Shown here: in pieces, positions 35,631 through 43,901 of the stretch | Numbering within the stretch: the stretch's first letter is position 1 | Layout: every line of letters begins with the position of its first letter | Assembly: GCA_023382655.1 (NCBI GenBank) | Contig: JAHDWK010000005.1 | Span: 259,801-323,800 of the forward strand | Source of the DNA: Anaerolineae bacterium | GTDB taxonomy: Bacteria; Chloroflexota; Anaerolineae; Promineifilales; Promineifilaceae | DNA: 64,000 bases | Direction: 5' to 3' | Position numbers and translations under genes: made by a program | Notes under the pieces: model-generated | What the model was told of the DNA's origin: nothing | The model's database searches: none | The model's input: the letters and a program-made list of their open reading frames with translations, nothing else

Positions 35631-36861
35631 CCCCCAACAACTTCAACACGGCCGTCACATTCAACAATGTCTTGGGTACAAGCGAAGGCACGTAAAGGTA
35701 TTCTTGCTCTTTACGGCCGTCGGCGCTACGTTCGGAGCAGTGCGCGTTACCACCGGATGGCCCCAGCCCGTCCAGTGTGGGCACATGCGCCCACAGGTGG
35801 TTGCCGTCGCTCAAACCGCCGCGCTCTTCGCGGCGCACGGTGTAGCCTAATGCTTCGCCCGCTTCTTGCCAGATGGTCAATAGCCGTTCGGTGGCCGGAT
35901 TCACCGGCCAGGGCTGCGTTTGCCCGGTGATGACTACCTGGGTGCGGCAGGTGAAGTCGCCGTTGGCGCTGCCCACGCTGGCGATTTCGTTAAGCGCCAG
36001 CATGTGGTGGACGCCTTGTTCGTAGATGGCCGTGTCAAATGCCCGCATCTCCACCGACGCGGCCGCATAGTGAGGCACCCGGTTGCTGACCGTGCCCCCC
36101 ATCACCGTACCCACATTAAAGGTCAAATCCTTCTCATAGTCAGTGAAATGGTGAATTTGTTTGATCACCTCCGCCATTTGCACGATGGCGTTAGCTCCTT
36201 TGGCATGGGCCGAACCGGCGTGGGCGGCTTTGCCTTCCACCTCAATGTGGTAAGTGGCCATACCTTTGCGCGCCACTACCACTTGAAAGGTGTGACCACG
36301 CATATAACCTGCTTCAAATACCAGGCAGGCCACCGTGTTTTCCGCCAGCCGCGCCTGGCACAGACGGCCAAAATCATCCTCGTTCACCTCTTCACAGGCG
36401 TTCAGACCAATCACCCAGGTGATTTCTTCAAATACCTCCGGCCGGTATTGCCGTAGCGCGTCTAGCAACATAAACATCAGCACCGTGCCCCCTTTGATGT
36501 CTATCGTGCCCGGCCCATAGATGCGCCTGCTGGCCCGCCGCCAATGAAAATCATTACGCTCTTCTTCTGCGGCGGGGAAGACGGTGTCCAGGTGGCCGAT
36601 GAGGGCGATCTGACGCTGGCTATGACCGGGGCGGGTGAGGAAAAGGTGACGGCCGTACAGCGGATTTTCGGCCTGGATGGTTTCGGCGGTGAAGCCGAGG
36701 TGGGCAAAGGTTACGGCCGTGACTTCCCCCAATGCGTTCACCCCCTCTGGATTGGCCGAAAAGCTGTTGATGTTCACCGTCTGTTCCAACAGCGCCAGAT
36801 ACTCGCCTTCACGGGCTTGCAGGTAGTTTTTGATCTGTTCAATTACTTGTGTGTCCGGCAT
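35614..36861 (-). CDS. M20-family carboxypeptidase-like metallohydrolase
   Basis: 415 aa. Zn ligands and catalytic residues are in the expected order: GHLDTVFP (His, Asp), GPGTIDIKGG (bridging Asp), NACEEVNEDDFG (general-base Glu and Glu ligand), FEAGYM (acid ligand) and C-terminal GPSGGNAHCSE (His). The dimerisation domain is at about 195-305. Closest in style to the glutamate carboxypeptidase (CPG2) group, which removes C-terminal Glu or similar amidic groups. No signal peptide, so likely cytoplasmic. Divergent from the WYL regulator, which could control it. Confidence 0.92.
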   Translation of the reverse strand: MPDTQVIEQIKNYLQAREGEYLALLEQTVNINSFSANPEGVNALGEVTAVTFAHLGFTAETIQAENPLYGRHLFLTRPGHSQRQIALIGHLDTVFPAAEEERNDFHWRRASRRIYGPGTIDIKGGTVLMFMLLDALRQYRPEVFEEITWVIGLNACEEVNEDDFGRLCQARLAENTVACLVFEAGYMRGHTFQVVVARKGMATYHIEVEGKAAHAGSAHAKGANAIVQMAEVIKQIHHFTDYEKDLTFNVGTVMGGTVSNRVPHYAAASVEMRAFDTAIYEQGVHHMLALNEIASVGSANGDFTCRTQVVITGQTQPWPVNPATERLLTIWQEAGEALGYTVRREERGGLSDGNHLWAHVPTLDGLGPSGGNAHCSERSADGRKEQEYLYVPSLVPKTLLNVTAVLKLLGEEIGD

Positions 36862-36931
36862 GGTTTACCTCTGTTTGGGATTTACGTGCGCAGTTATAGC
36901 ACCGGGTGGGGTGGGGAACAACTAACAAAGA

Positions 36932-36995
36932 AGTGCCAGGCAACGAGCTATGCAGCTCTGGTCAGCCGGAACGGTTTTGCTTCTTGCCTGGCACT
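36932..36995. repeat. 12-bp inverted repeat with 40-base loop
   Basis: AGTGCCAGGCAA and TTGCCTGGCACT are perfect inverses in the divergent spacer between the peptidase and the WYL regulator. It could be an operator-like site or another repeat doublet. Confidence 0.55.
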
Positions 36996-37063
36996 GACTG
37001 AAGAACTACTTGACAATAACTAAAATTTAGCGTAAAAATTAGAACATGCGGTCTATGATTTGA

Positions 37064-37095
37064 GACCCTAAGGGTTTGTGGAAACCCTTAGGGTC
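37064..37095. repeat. F5 hairpin (GACCCTAAGGGTTT) upstream of the WYL gene
   Basis: Perfect 14-bp arms around a four-base loop, ending eight bases before the WYL ATG. A sister copy closes the same gene at 38064-38094. Confidence 0.85.
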
Positions 37096-37102
37096 TTTCC
37101 GA

Positions 37103-38071
37103 ATGATGACACGATTGGCTTCGCGCACATCGCGCTTACGACAGATTGAGGAGATTTTGGTGCTGCACCCGGATGGGATGCGGGCGATTGATCTGGCCGA
37201 AGCGGTGGGGGTTGATCGGCGCACGGTATATCGGGATGTAGAATTTTTGTGTGAGCAGGGGGTGCCGGTGTGGCAGAAAGACGGCCGTTTCGGTATCAAC
37301 CGCACCAGTTACATCAGCACCGTAAACCTGACGTTCCACGAAGCCATTGCCCTGATGTTGGCGGGGCTGCTGCTGTCGCGCACCATTGACGAGCGCAATC
37401 CCCATGTTATGACGGCGCTGCGTAAACTGGCGATGACTTTGCCACGGCCGTTTACCCCTCACCTCAAACGCGCCGCCGACCGGGTGCTGGCCAATCAGGA
37501 AGGGCAGCGGCAAATTGCGGTCATGGAAGCACTGGCTGAGGGGTGGGGTACCGGTTATAAGGTTAGAATTGGCTACCGTTCGCCACGCAGCGGCCAACTG
37601 CGCGAACGGCTGCTGGCCCCGTATGCGCTGGAACCCACACCTTCCGGCATTTACGTCATCGGCCATGATGATTGGGCCAATGACATCCGCACCTTTAAGC
37701 TGGATCGCCTGGAAACGGCCGTTGTCACTCCGCGCAAATTCACTGTCCCGGAGACGTTTGATCTGGAAGCGCACCTGGCTTCCGGCTGGCGCATTATGGC
37801 CGGCGATACCATTTCGGAGGTGGTGCTACAATTTACGCCGGAGGTAACGCCGCACATTTACGAACGGCAGTGGCATCCCACGCAAAAATTGGAACGGCTG
37901 GATAGCGGCGGCTGCCTGCTGAAAGTGCAGGTGGCGCAGCCGGAAGAAATGCAGCCTTTTATTCGCAGTTGGGGAGCGCAGGTGAAGGTCTTGGCCCCAG
38001 ACTGGCTGCGCGACCAGATTGGCGCCGAACTGTATCTGGCGGCGCAGCAGTACCGGCAAGAAAGACCCTAA
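37103..38071 (+). CDS. HTH-WYL (DeoR/YafY-type) transcriptional regulator
   Basis: 322 aa. The N-terminal winged helix-turn-helix (about 1-60) has AIDLAEAVGVDRRTVYRDVEFLCEQGVPV. The central WYL domain (about 150-220) has IGYRSPRSGQLRERLLAPYALEPTPSGIYVIGH, and a WCX-like C-terminal part follows. WYL proteins bind nucleotides or oligonucleotides and regulate, among others, defence and DNA-damage genes. The gene is bracketed by two F5 hairpins; the right-hand one contains its stop codon. Likely target: itself or the divergent M20 gene (inference). Confidence 0.92.
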   Translation: MMTRLASRTSRLRQIEEILVLHPDGMRAIDLAEAVGVDRRTVYRDVEFLCEQGVPVWQKDGRFGINRTSYISTVNLTFHEAIALMLAGLLLSRTIDERNPHVMTALRKLAMTLPRPFTPHLKRAADRVLANQEGQRQIAVMEALAEGWGTGYKVRIGYRSPRSGQLRERLLAPYALEPTPSGIYVIGHDDWANDIRTFKLDRLETAVVTPRKFTVPETFDLEAHLASGWRIMAGDTISEVVLQFTPEVTPHIYERQWHPTQKLERLDSGGCLLKVQVAQPEEMQPFIRSWGAQVKVLAPDWLRDQIGAELYLAAQQYRQERP

Positions 38072-38094
38072 GGATTTGCCAAACCCTTAGGGTC
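38064..38094 (+). terminator. F5 hairpin containing the WYL stop codon
   Basis: GACCCTAAGGATTT pairs with AAACCCTTAGGGTC with one mismatch around a three-base loop. The TAA stop is inside the left arm. Probably terminates the WYL transcript and the convergent gene. Confidence 0.65.
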
Positions 38095-38101
38095 TTATGT
38101 T

Positions 38102-39325
38102 TTACTTCACCACCAGCGGCAAATAAATGATCCCCCCATATTCGATGCTGCCCACATCACAGGTATTGCCCAACGGCCGTGGCCAGCCGCGCTGGTCAAC
38201 AGCGGGGCAGTCCAGCCCATAGTCAATGGCCGGGCTGCCGGGCAGGGGTGCGTAGGCATGTGCTGGGCCACCCAAAGCGTTCCAAATACCCAACAATGGA
38301 TCCGTGCTGAGCAGGTCGCCAACGGAGGATGGGTTGGGTACGCAGGAGTTATCGCTGACGATGTTGCGTCCGGTCGAAGTGAGGGTGGAGCCATCACAAT
38401 TCAGGCTGGGGCCGCCACCGGCTTCGTCCAGGCTGTTGGCGAAGATATTGTTTTGAGCGGTAGCGCTGCCACCGCCGTTGTAAAGCGCGCCACCGTGGTC
38501 GGCCCGGTTTTCGTTGAAGGTGTTGTTGGTGAGCACGGCCGTGCCCGTTTTATACAATCCACCCCCCTCATCTGCCCGGTTGTTGGAAAAGGTGTTGTTC
38601 ACCAACTGTAGGGCGCCGCCGCTGGCATAGATGCCGCCGCCCCAACCGGTGGCGATATTGCTGCGCAGCGCCGACATTGCCACTGTCACTGTACCGCCGT
38701 CGCTCCAAATGGCCCCACCGTCAACGGCCTGATTGCTGATCAGATAGCTGGAAATGATATGTACCGTGCCGCCGTCGTTGAAAATACCACCGCCAGCGTT
38801 GGTGGCAATGTTGCTGCCTACGTTGCTGTTGGCCAATGTCAAAGTGCCCTGGTTGTGAATGGCGCCGCCGTTGCTGGTCGCTTCATTGCTGATGAAAAAA
38901 GTCCGGTTGATGGTGGCGCTGGCTTGTGGCCCAATGGCCAGCCCGCCGCCGCTGCCAGAATTGCCATCTATCAAAATGAGATCGTTGAGGGTCAGGTTGC
39001 CGTTGCCATAGACGTAGAAAATCTGGCGCAGGTTTTCACCGTCCAGGGTGATACGGCCATCGCCGTTCACCGTCACGGTCTGGTCGGTGGCGTTGGTGTT
39101 GGCGACGATGGTGACCATTTCTGGGCCGCAGTTGAAGTCAATGACGCCGCCAGCGGCTACCGCGTTGCCGAGGGCGTTGGCCGCTTCTGCGGTCTGGCAA
39201 CTGGCGGCTGTGCCATCGCCAATGGTGGCCTGGACGGCCTGGGCGTCGTAGGCATTCACCTGGCCTAAGCGGCCAGCGATCAGTGCCAACATCATCATGA
39301 GTAATAATACAAGTTTCAAACGCAT
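38102..39325 (-). CDS. Secreted right-handed beta-helix protein (choice-of-anchor Q type)
   Basis: 407 aa. The Sec signal peptide (MRLKLVLLLMMMLALIAG) follows a clear AGGAGA Shine-Dalgarno, so the 31-codon upstream extension is rejected. The body is made of short repeats of the form GGxIxNxGTxTLxNSxxxxNxAxxGGGI, typical of extracellular parallel beta-helices, and ends in a region with VDQRGWPRPLGNTCDVGSIE, the usual closing signature of these Chloroflexota/Planctomycete surface proteins. It probably binds or cleaves polysaccharide, or is structural. Confidence 0.9.
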   Translation of the reverse strand: MRLKLVLLLMMMLALIAGRLGQVNAYDAQAVQATIGDGTAASCQTAEAANALGNAVAAGGVIDFNCGPEMVTIVANTNATDQTVTVNGDGRITLDGENLRQIFYVYGNGNLTLNDLILIDGNSGSGGGLAIGPQASATINRTFFISNEATSNGGAIHNQGTLTLANSNVGSNIATNAGGGIFNDGGTVHIISSYLISNQAVDGGAIWSDGGTVTVAMSALRSNIATGWGGGIYASGGALQLVNNTFSNNRADEGGGLYKTGTAVLTNNTFNENRADHGGALYNGGGSATAQNNIFANSLDEAGGGPSLNCDGSTLTSTGRNIVSDNSCVPNPSSVGDLLSTDPLLGIWNALGGPAHAYAPLPGSPAIDYGLDCPAVDQRGWPRPLGNTCDVGSIEYGGIIYLPLVVK

Positions 39326-39468
39326 GTTGTTCTCCTTGTGAACGTTTTGGGTTTGTAGTAACCGCTTGAGCGGGCAGAAGCGGTTGAAGCCGTCACTACG
39401 AACCATATGATAGGGCACGGCCGTCCGAAATACATCCTGCTGGCGTCCAAAATAATGTACAATTATAA

Positions 39469-39497
39469 TTTACAATTGTCCATTATTATGGTACAGT
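39469..39497 (+). promoter_or_regulatory. Promoter for the XRE-cupin regulator
   Basis: TTTACA, 17-bp spacer, TACAGT in an AT-rich stretch that also holds ACAATT...AATTGT half-sites (39459-39479), which could be an autoregulatory operator. Confidence 0.5.
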
Positions 39498-39519
39498 AGT
39501 ACAAGTAAAGTTGTGGTGT

Positions 39520-39554
39520 GAACATCCTTGTTCGGACAAAGAACAAGGATGTTC
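39520..39554 (+). repeat. Perfect 14-bp inverted repeat in the XRE leader
   Basis: GAACATCCTTGTTC and GAACAAGGATGTTC flank a 7-base loop, 19 bases before the ATG. It could be an operator, attenuator or another hairpin family; each arm is itself close to palindromic. Confidence 0.75.
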
Positions 39555-39573
39555 GATTCACAAAGGGAGAACA

Positions 39574-40179
39574 ATGGCGCAATCTATTACCAATGTGGGG
39601 CAGCGTTTGCGGTCATTGCGCGAGCAGCAGGGACTTTCACTGCGGGCGCTGGCGGAGCAGTGTGGTTTGTCGGTAAACGCCATCAGCCTGATTGAGCGCG
39701 GTGAAACGTCACCGACGGTCTCTTCGCTGCATCAGTTGGCCACAGCGTTGGGAGTAGCCATTACCACTTTTTTTGAGGATGAACGGGACGAGGCGGTGGT
39801 GTTTACACGGCCGTCTGCCCGTCTGCGTTCGGAAGCCAATGGGGTGGTGCTGGAAAGCCTGGGCATTGGGTTGCGCCAGCAGCAGCTAGAGCCATTTCTG
39901 ATCACCATTGCACCGGGTGCGGGCAATCTGGATCAGGCTGTGACCCATGCCGGGGAGGAGTTTGTACATTGTCTGGCCGGGCAGATTGAGTATCACATTG
40001 GCGAGCGCCTGTTTTTGTTGGAGGTTGGCAGCAGTTTGTTGTTTCAGGCCAGCCTGCCGCACTGTTTTTGCAATCCGGGCGAGGAACCGGCGACGTTGAT
40101 CATGTTGTTTTATGCCGGGGCCAGCAACCATCTGGTGCGGGCATTACACATGGAAGCGCCCCGGTTGGGGGGGACGTAA
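39574..40179 (+). CDS. XRE-family regulator with C-terminal cupin domain
   Basis: 201 aa. The helix-turn-helix (about 8-62) reads LREQQGLSLRALAEQCGLSVNAISLIERGETSPTVSSLHQLATALG. The cupin domain (about 105-190) has EEFVHCLAGQIEYHIG and SLPHCFCNPGEEPATLIM. This PuuR/SutR class senses a small metabolite through the cupin pocket and usually represses nearby catabolic or transport genes. ATG follows AAAGGGAGAACA. Upstream lie its promoter and an inverted repeat. The stop codon begins an F3-like repeat block. Confidence 0.93.
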   Translation: MAQSITNVGQRLRSLREQQGLSLRALAEQCGLSVNAISLIERGETSPTVSSLHQLATALGVAITTFFEDERDEAVVFTRPSARLRSEANGVVLESLGIGLRQQQLEPFLITIAPGAGNLDQAVTHAGEEFVHCLAGQIEYHIGERLFLLEVGSSLLFQASLPHCFCNPGEEPATLIMLFYAGASNHLVRALHMEAPRLGGT

Positions 40180-40241
40180 GCCGTAAGCCGTAAGCCGTGA
40201 TCCGTATCGGTTTACGGATTACGAATAACGGCTTACGAAAT
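40177..40241. repeat. F3-type block (TAAGCCGTAAGCCG and inverse)
   Basis: CGTAAGCCG words followed by inverted GGATTACG/GGCTTACG words, forming a hairpin in the gap between the regulator and the lipoprotein. Confidence 0.85.
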
Positions 40242-40253
40242 AGAGGCGGGATC

Positions 40254-40976
40254 ATGAACAAAAAATATGTTTTGACGATGACGTGGGCTGTTCTGTTGTT
40301 TGGTTTGCTGGTGGGGTGTGCGGGGGATGTGGCCGGGCCGGGGGTTGCGGCCGTGCCCACCGAAACCATTACTGCTCCGGCAGAAGTGGTGGTAGTGCGG
40401 GATGCGGTGCTGGATTTTTTGCGGGAGGGGGCGAATGAGTGTGTGCCACCGGCCATGTCTATCTGGCAAACGAGTATAGGCGGTGGGCAAACGCCGGCCG
40501 GTTATGCGCTGTATCGCTTCACCACCGGGGATAACTGCACCGTGACCATTTCTTATCCACTGGAAAACAAGGCTGAACCGTTGTATCACGTGGCGTTGGG
40601 GCATGGGGCGACCGGCTTTTGCTGGCAGGCGTTGGTGGATGGTCAGGGGCACGTCATTAAAACCGGCACGGCGGCCAACAGCGATCCGGACGTAGGTAAC
40701 CCGGCGGTCATTTACTGTGAAGCGCAGGGATACACATTTGAGGTGGTGGCGCAGCCGAGTGGGTTGCAGTGCGGGTATTGCGTTTTCCCGGATGGCAGCC
40801 GGTGTAATGGTTGGGCCTATCTGCACAATGAATGCCAGCCAGGAGACCAGCCGGTGGGTGATGGCTCGTTGGGTAATGGGCTATCGGGTAATGGCTCGTT
40901 GGGTAATGGGCCATCGGGTAATGGGCCATCGGGTAATGGGCCATCGGGGAATGGCGCGTCAGGTGGTGGGTCGTAA
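40254..40976 (+). CDS. DUF333-type lipoprotein with pentapeptide GPSGN tail
   Basis: 240 aa. Signal peptide with lipobox LLVGC at about 18-22. Middle domain (about 60-150) is unassigned. Residues 160-200 (YCEAQGYTFEVV...CVFPDGSRCNGWAYLHNEC) match the DUF333 cysteine-containing motif seen in putative hemolysin-like lipoproteins. The tail is about eight near-perfect GNGPS repeats encoded by a 15-bp tandem unit. Such a Gly/Asn/Ser run is probably a flexible linker. Exported and lipid-anchored; function unknown. Confidence 0.82.
   Translation: MNKKYVLTMTWAVLLFGLLVGCAGDVAGPGVAAVPTETITAPAEVVVVRDAVLDFLREGANECVPPAMSIWQTSIGGGQTPAGYALYRFTTGDNCTVTISYPLENKAEPLYHVALGHGATGFCWQALVDGQGHVIKTGTAANSDPDVGNPAVIYCEAQGYTFEVVAQPSGLQCGYCVFPDGSRCNGWAYLHNECQPGDQPVGDGSLGNGLSGNGSLGNGPSGNGPSGNGPSGNGASGGGS
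40850..40965 (+). repeat. 15-bp coding tandem repeat (GGGCCATCGGGTAAT)
   Basis: About eight 15-bp units in two versions (GGCTCGTTGGGTAAT and GGGCCATCGGGTAAT) encode the lipoprotein's repeat tail. The last units are nearly identical, implying recent expansion. Confidence 0.9.
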
Positions 40977-40994
40977 CGTTGGCTTGTGGTCATC

Positions 40995-41023
40995 TTGTTT
41001 TTGCGTGTATAACGGGCTAGGAT
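40995..41023 (+). promoter_or_regulatory. Promoter-like site for the LLM oxidoreductase
   Basis: TTGTTT, 17-bp spacer, TAGGAT, about 33 bases before the ATG. Confidence 0.45.
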
Positions 41024-41055
41024 AGCTGGCATTAGCAAATAAACAGGATGACAAA

Positions 41056-42162
41056 ATGACCCTATCTGAACAAACCAATAGCCCAACCTCATTGAAAGTA
41101 CCAGCGCGCCGGTTTGAAATTGGCCTTTATTCCTTTGTGGAATTGACGCCTGATCCGCGAACCGGGCAGATGATTAGCCCGGCAGAGCGGATGCGCCATT
41201 TATTGGAAAGTATCGAATTAGCGGATCAGGTGGGGCTGGATGTGTATGCCATTGGCGAGCATCATCGCCCAGAATATATTTCTTCAGCCCCGGCGGTGAT
41301 CCTGGCAGCGGCGGCGGCCCGCACCAAAAACATCCGCCTGAGCAGCGCCGTGACGGTATTGAGTTCAGATGACCCGGTGCGTGTGTTTCAGGATTTTGCC
41401 ACGCTGGATTTGCTGTCTCACGGCCGTGCCGAAATCATGGCCGGTCGTGGTTCTTTTATCGAATCTTTCCCCCTGTTTGGCTATAACTTGCGCGATTATG
41501 ATGCGCTTTTTGCCGAGAAGCTGGAACTACTAATAAGGTTGCGTGAGGCGGAGTATGTTACCTGGTCGGGTCGGTTTCGGCCGGCGTTAACGGGGCAGGG
41601 AGTGTATCCACGGCCGTACCAGTCAACATTGCCCATCTGGATCGCGGTGGGTGGCACGCCGGAATCGGTGGTGCGGGCGGCGCGGTTAGGGCTGCCGCTG
41701 GCGTTGGCGATTATTGGCGGCCTGCCGGAGCAGTTTGCGCCGTTGGTCCGGTTGTATTGGGATACGGTCGGGCGCGCCGGGCATGATCCGGCCCAGTTGA
41801 GTTTTAGCATCAATTCACACGGCTTCATTGCCGACGACTCCCGGCAGGCAGTGGAGGAATCATTCCCGGCCTTCAAGCAGGTGATGGACAAAATTGGACG
41901 GGAGCGGGGCTGGTCGCCCATGAGCCGAGAGCAGTTTGAGGCGTCGCGGGCGCTGCGGGGGGCTAATTTTATCGGCACGCCGGATGAGGTGATTGAGAAG
42001 ATTCTGTTCCAGCACCAGATTTTTGGGCACCAGCGGTTTTTGCTGCAAATGAGTGTGGGCACGATGCCGCACGACAAGATGATGCACGCCATTGAACTGC
42101 TGGGCACAAAGGTGGCCCCGGTAGTGCGGGCGGAGATAGAGCGGCGTCAGGCAAACTCATAA
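41056..42162 (+). CDS. LLM-class flavin-dependent oxidoreductase (Atu2307/SP_0267-type)
   Basis: 368 aa luciferase-like TIM barrel. [96 protein letters not shown] are strongly family-like, and AEIMAGRGS is the flavin-phosphate region. Members use FMNH2 to oxidise or oxygenate small molecules; substrates of this subgroup are not established. Monocistronic, with its own promoter. Confidence 0.92.
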   Translation: MTLSEQTNSPTSLKVPARRFEIGLYSFVELTPDPRTGQMISPAERMRHLLESIELADQVGLDVYAIGEHHRPEYISSAPAVILAAAAARTKNIRLSSAVTVLSSDDPVRVFQDFATLDLLSHGRAEIMAGRGSFIESFPLFGYNLRDYDALFAEKLELLIRLREAEYVTWSGRFRPALTGQGVYPRPYQSTLPIWIAVGGTPESVVRAARLGLPLALAIIGGLPEQFAPLVRLYWDTVGRAGHDPAQLSFSINSHGFIADDSRQAVEESFPAFKQVMDKIGRERGWSPMSREQFEASRALRGANFIGTPDEVIEKILFQHQIFGHQRFLLQMSVGTMPHDKMMHAIELLGTKVAPVVRAEIERRQANS

Positions 42163-42357
42163 GGTACGGCCGTCTCCATCAACTCGCAATCAACTCCTCT
42201 CTGTGTGGCATACATCGGACAAACAAGGGGTTCTTCACAATTTCCGGTCAATATCGCCTTAACACCCACTTTCCAGACAGCAAGCGTCAACTAATCGTGG
42301 CGTATCCAAATCCCAGGCGCCATACAATTGCGTTATCATTCGGCAAAGGGAGTTATT

Positions 42358-43293
42358 GTGAAAATTGCACCTCTTTCATTGGCAGATCAGGATGCCTGGG
42401 CCCACTTATTGGCAGTTTCGTTCAATCGAAATGTGGAACAAATGCACCAACTGCTTCATTTTTTGCAGCCGGACCAAAGAGTTGTGGCCTGGGGGGCGTG
42501 GGATGGTGTTCGCCTGGCAGCGCAGTACAGTTGTTTGCTCACGGCCGTAGCCAACCCTCACGACCTCAACCCACTCCCCGTCGGTATGAGCATCAACATG
42601 GCAGTTCATCCGGCTTATCGTGGACAAGGGCTTATCAAGCAGGTGTCGCAGCCGGTTTACCGGGTATTGACAGAACGGGGGATGGCAGCCGGGGTCGGTT
42701 TTTCGAATGCGGCCGGCGTGAAAGTAGACCAAAAAAGTAAAGACTATGGGTACCGGGTGGTAGGGCAACTGCGGCCGTATCTGGCGTATCTCAAGCATAA
42801 GGGTGACATTAAGCCACTGTGTATATCTGGCAAATGGCCTGAACAACCCATTTCCATGCCCAAAGATACCGCACATTTTCGGTTTGCGGCCTTGCCTGCG
42901 GAGATCAAGCATCGTTTTGCCGAACACCCATTTCGTCGCTACCAATTTGCCACATGGCAGACGGAAAATTGTGTACACGGTCTGGTTATTTATCGTCCTA
43001 TTCGTCTCGGTGGGCTGCCGGCCGTGGCCCTTTTGGCGGCGTATGGGCCAGACCTGCCAGGTTTGTTCAGACGATGGAGCAGGACCATGTGCCAGGAAGG
43101 ATTCCGGTTGGTGCAATTATTGACGACACCCCATTCGTGCATTTTGCCGGCGCTGCGCCAAACGGCCGTACTGACGCCCCAATTCAAAAGCCGTACACCC
43201 TACTACCTCACCCTCAAACCCCTGCGCCCCGATCTACCGCCGGCCTTGCTTGACTTTGCTCAATGGGACTGTATGGGTGGGGATGTCTTATGA
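42358..43293 (+). CDS. GNAT N-acetyltransferase (long form)
   Basis: 311 aa from a GTG start with AAAGGGAG five bases upstream; the ATG 10 codons earlier lacks such a site. The N-terminal GNAT domain (about 1-150) shows MNMAVHPAYRGQGLIKQVSQPVYRVLTERG as acetyl-CoA loop and FSNAAGVKVDQKSKDYGYR after it. The C-terminal half (about 160-310) is a degenerate second acetyltransferase-like domain (YGPDLPGLFRRWSRTMCQEGFRLVQLLT). The substrate is unknown. Confidence 0.85.
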   Translation: MKIAPLSLADQDAWAHLLAVSFNRNVEQMHQLLHFLQPDQRVVAWGAWDGVRLAAQYSCLLTAVANPHDLNPLPVGMSINMAVHPAYRGQGLIKQVSQPVYRVLTERGMAAGVGFSNAAGVKVDQKSKDYGYRVVGQLRPYLAYLKHKGDIKPLCISGKWPEQPISMPKDTAHFRFAALPAEIKHRFAEHPFRRYQFATWQTENCVHGLVIYRPIRLGGLPAVALLAAYGPDLPGLFRRWSRTMCQEGFRLVQLLTTPHSCILPALRQTAVLTPQFKSRTPYYLTLKPLRPDLPPALLDFAQWDCMGGDVL

Positions 43294-43298
43294 ACTTA

Positions 43299-43328
43299 AA
43301 CGGCCGTACCCCTTCCGGTACGGCCGTT
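43299..43328. terminator. Bidirectional terminator made from two ACGGCCGT words
   Basis: AACGGCCGTACC and GGTACGGCCGTT pair perfectly around CCTTCC between the convergent GNAT and zinc-ribbon genes. Second example of the octamer used as a stem. Confidence 0.85.
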
Positions 43329-43346
43329 CTCTCAATCAACTTCTCA

Positions 43347-43556
43347 TCACACGGCACACGCCGGACAAACAAGGATTTCCTTCACAATTTCCACACCGGC
43401 ACCGCCGGGATCATCTTTCCATTCCACTTTACCGCCAGACTTCACGCGGTTGACTCCCGCTCGTGGCGGGTATGTTTTGGAACGGGTGGCGACAACCAGA
43501 CGGTGGGTGGGGGTATGGGCGGGCACAAGTTGTTTACATAATTCACATTTGTACAT
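43347..43556 (-). CDS. Small zinc-ribbon protein
   Basis: 69 aa with two CxxC pairs: YKCELCKQLVP at the start and LVCPACAV at the end, expected to bind one Zn. The middle (HRLVVATRSKTYPPRAG and DDPGGAGVEIVKEI) has the look of a conserved small-protein family in which R-K-YP precedes an acidic DDPGG loop, but I cannot name it. Length and position between terminators support a real gene; the reading frame has no competing gene. Confidence 0.65.
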   Translation of the reverse strand: MYKCELCKQLVPAHTPTHRLVVATRSKTYPPRAGVNRVKSGGKVEWKDDPGGAGVEIVKEILVCPACAV

Positions 43557-43745
43557 CCTGTAACGGCCGTTTGTTGTTTTCTCCCCACGCGGCCGTGACG
43601 TGGGAAGGGGTATAGGCGGGCAGCAGCCAATTGGTAAAACAATTGGTCGAATGAATACCAGTAGCGCCGAGTGGCGAAACTATAAGGGAGGATGGAAAGT
43701 AGCACATTATGAATTAATTCGCTCTTTATCCCGACTCCACCAGAA

Positions 43746-43780
43746 AGAAGCCCCCATCCGGGTTATGGATGGGGGCTTCT
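43746..43780 (-). terminator. Strong hairpin terminator of the 39-aa peptide gene
   Basis: AGAAGCCCCCATCC and GGATGGGGGCTTCT are perfect 14-bp arms around a 7-base loop, beginning one base after the peptide's stop; the minus-strand arm is followed by TTTCTGG. A classic intrinsic terminator form. Confidence 0.85.
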
Positions 43781-43781
43781 G

Positions 43782-43901
43782 TTAACCCTTGCCTCGCCGC
43801 TCGATGTACTCAACCACCGCGATGATGGTACGAATTACACCAGCAACACCAGCGATAATCGCAATCAGTAATGCAAGAGTTTGAAGGTCAATGTTGAGCA
43901 T
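43782..43901 (-). CDS. 39-aa hydrophobic peptide with perfect Shine-Dalgarno
   Basis: The frame starts at ATG 43901 five bases after AAAGGAGG, the strongest ribosome site in the window. It encodes a short acidic start (MLNIDLQ), one TM helix (TLALLIAIIAGVAGVI), then an amphipathic basic tail (RTIIAVVEYIERRGKG). A strong terminator follows the stop directly. It has the size, TM and charged tail of type I toxin or holin-like peptides, but no family match can be claimed. The flanks are gene-poor. Confidence 0.75.
   Translation of the reverse strand: MLNIDLQTLALLIAIIAGVAGVIRTIIAVVEYIERRGKG

Noticed and set aside
35542..35930. Plus-strand frames over the 3' end of the M20 gene
   Set aside because: Antisense to conserved M20 motifs and begin in F2 repeat sequence.
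40850..40965. Tandem repeats as a CRISPR or origin iteron array
   Set aside because: A 15-bp unit in the coding frame of a lipoprotein with amino-acid periodicity; no spacer variation.
43600..43785. Plus-strand 61-codon frame through 43600-43785
   Set aside because: Its last third is the terminator hairpin of the 39-aa peptide gene on the other strand.
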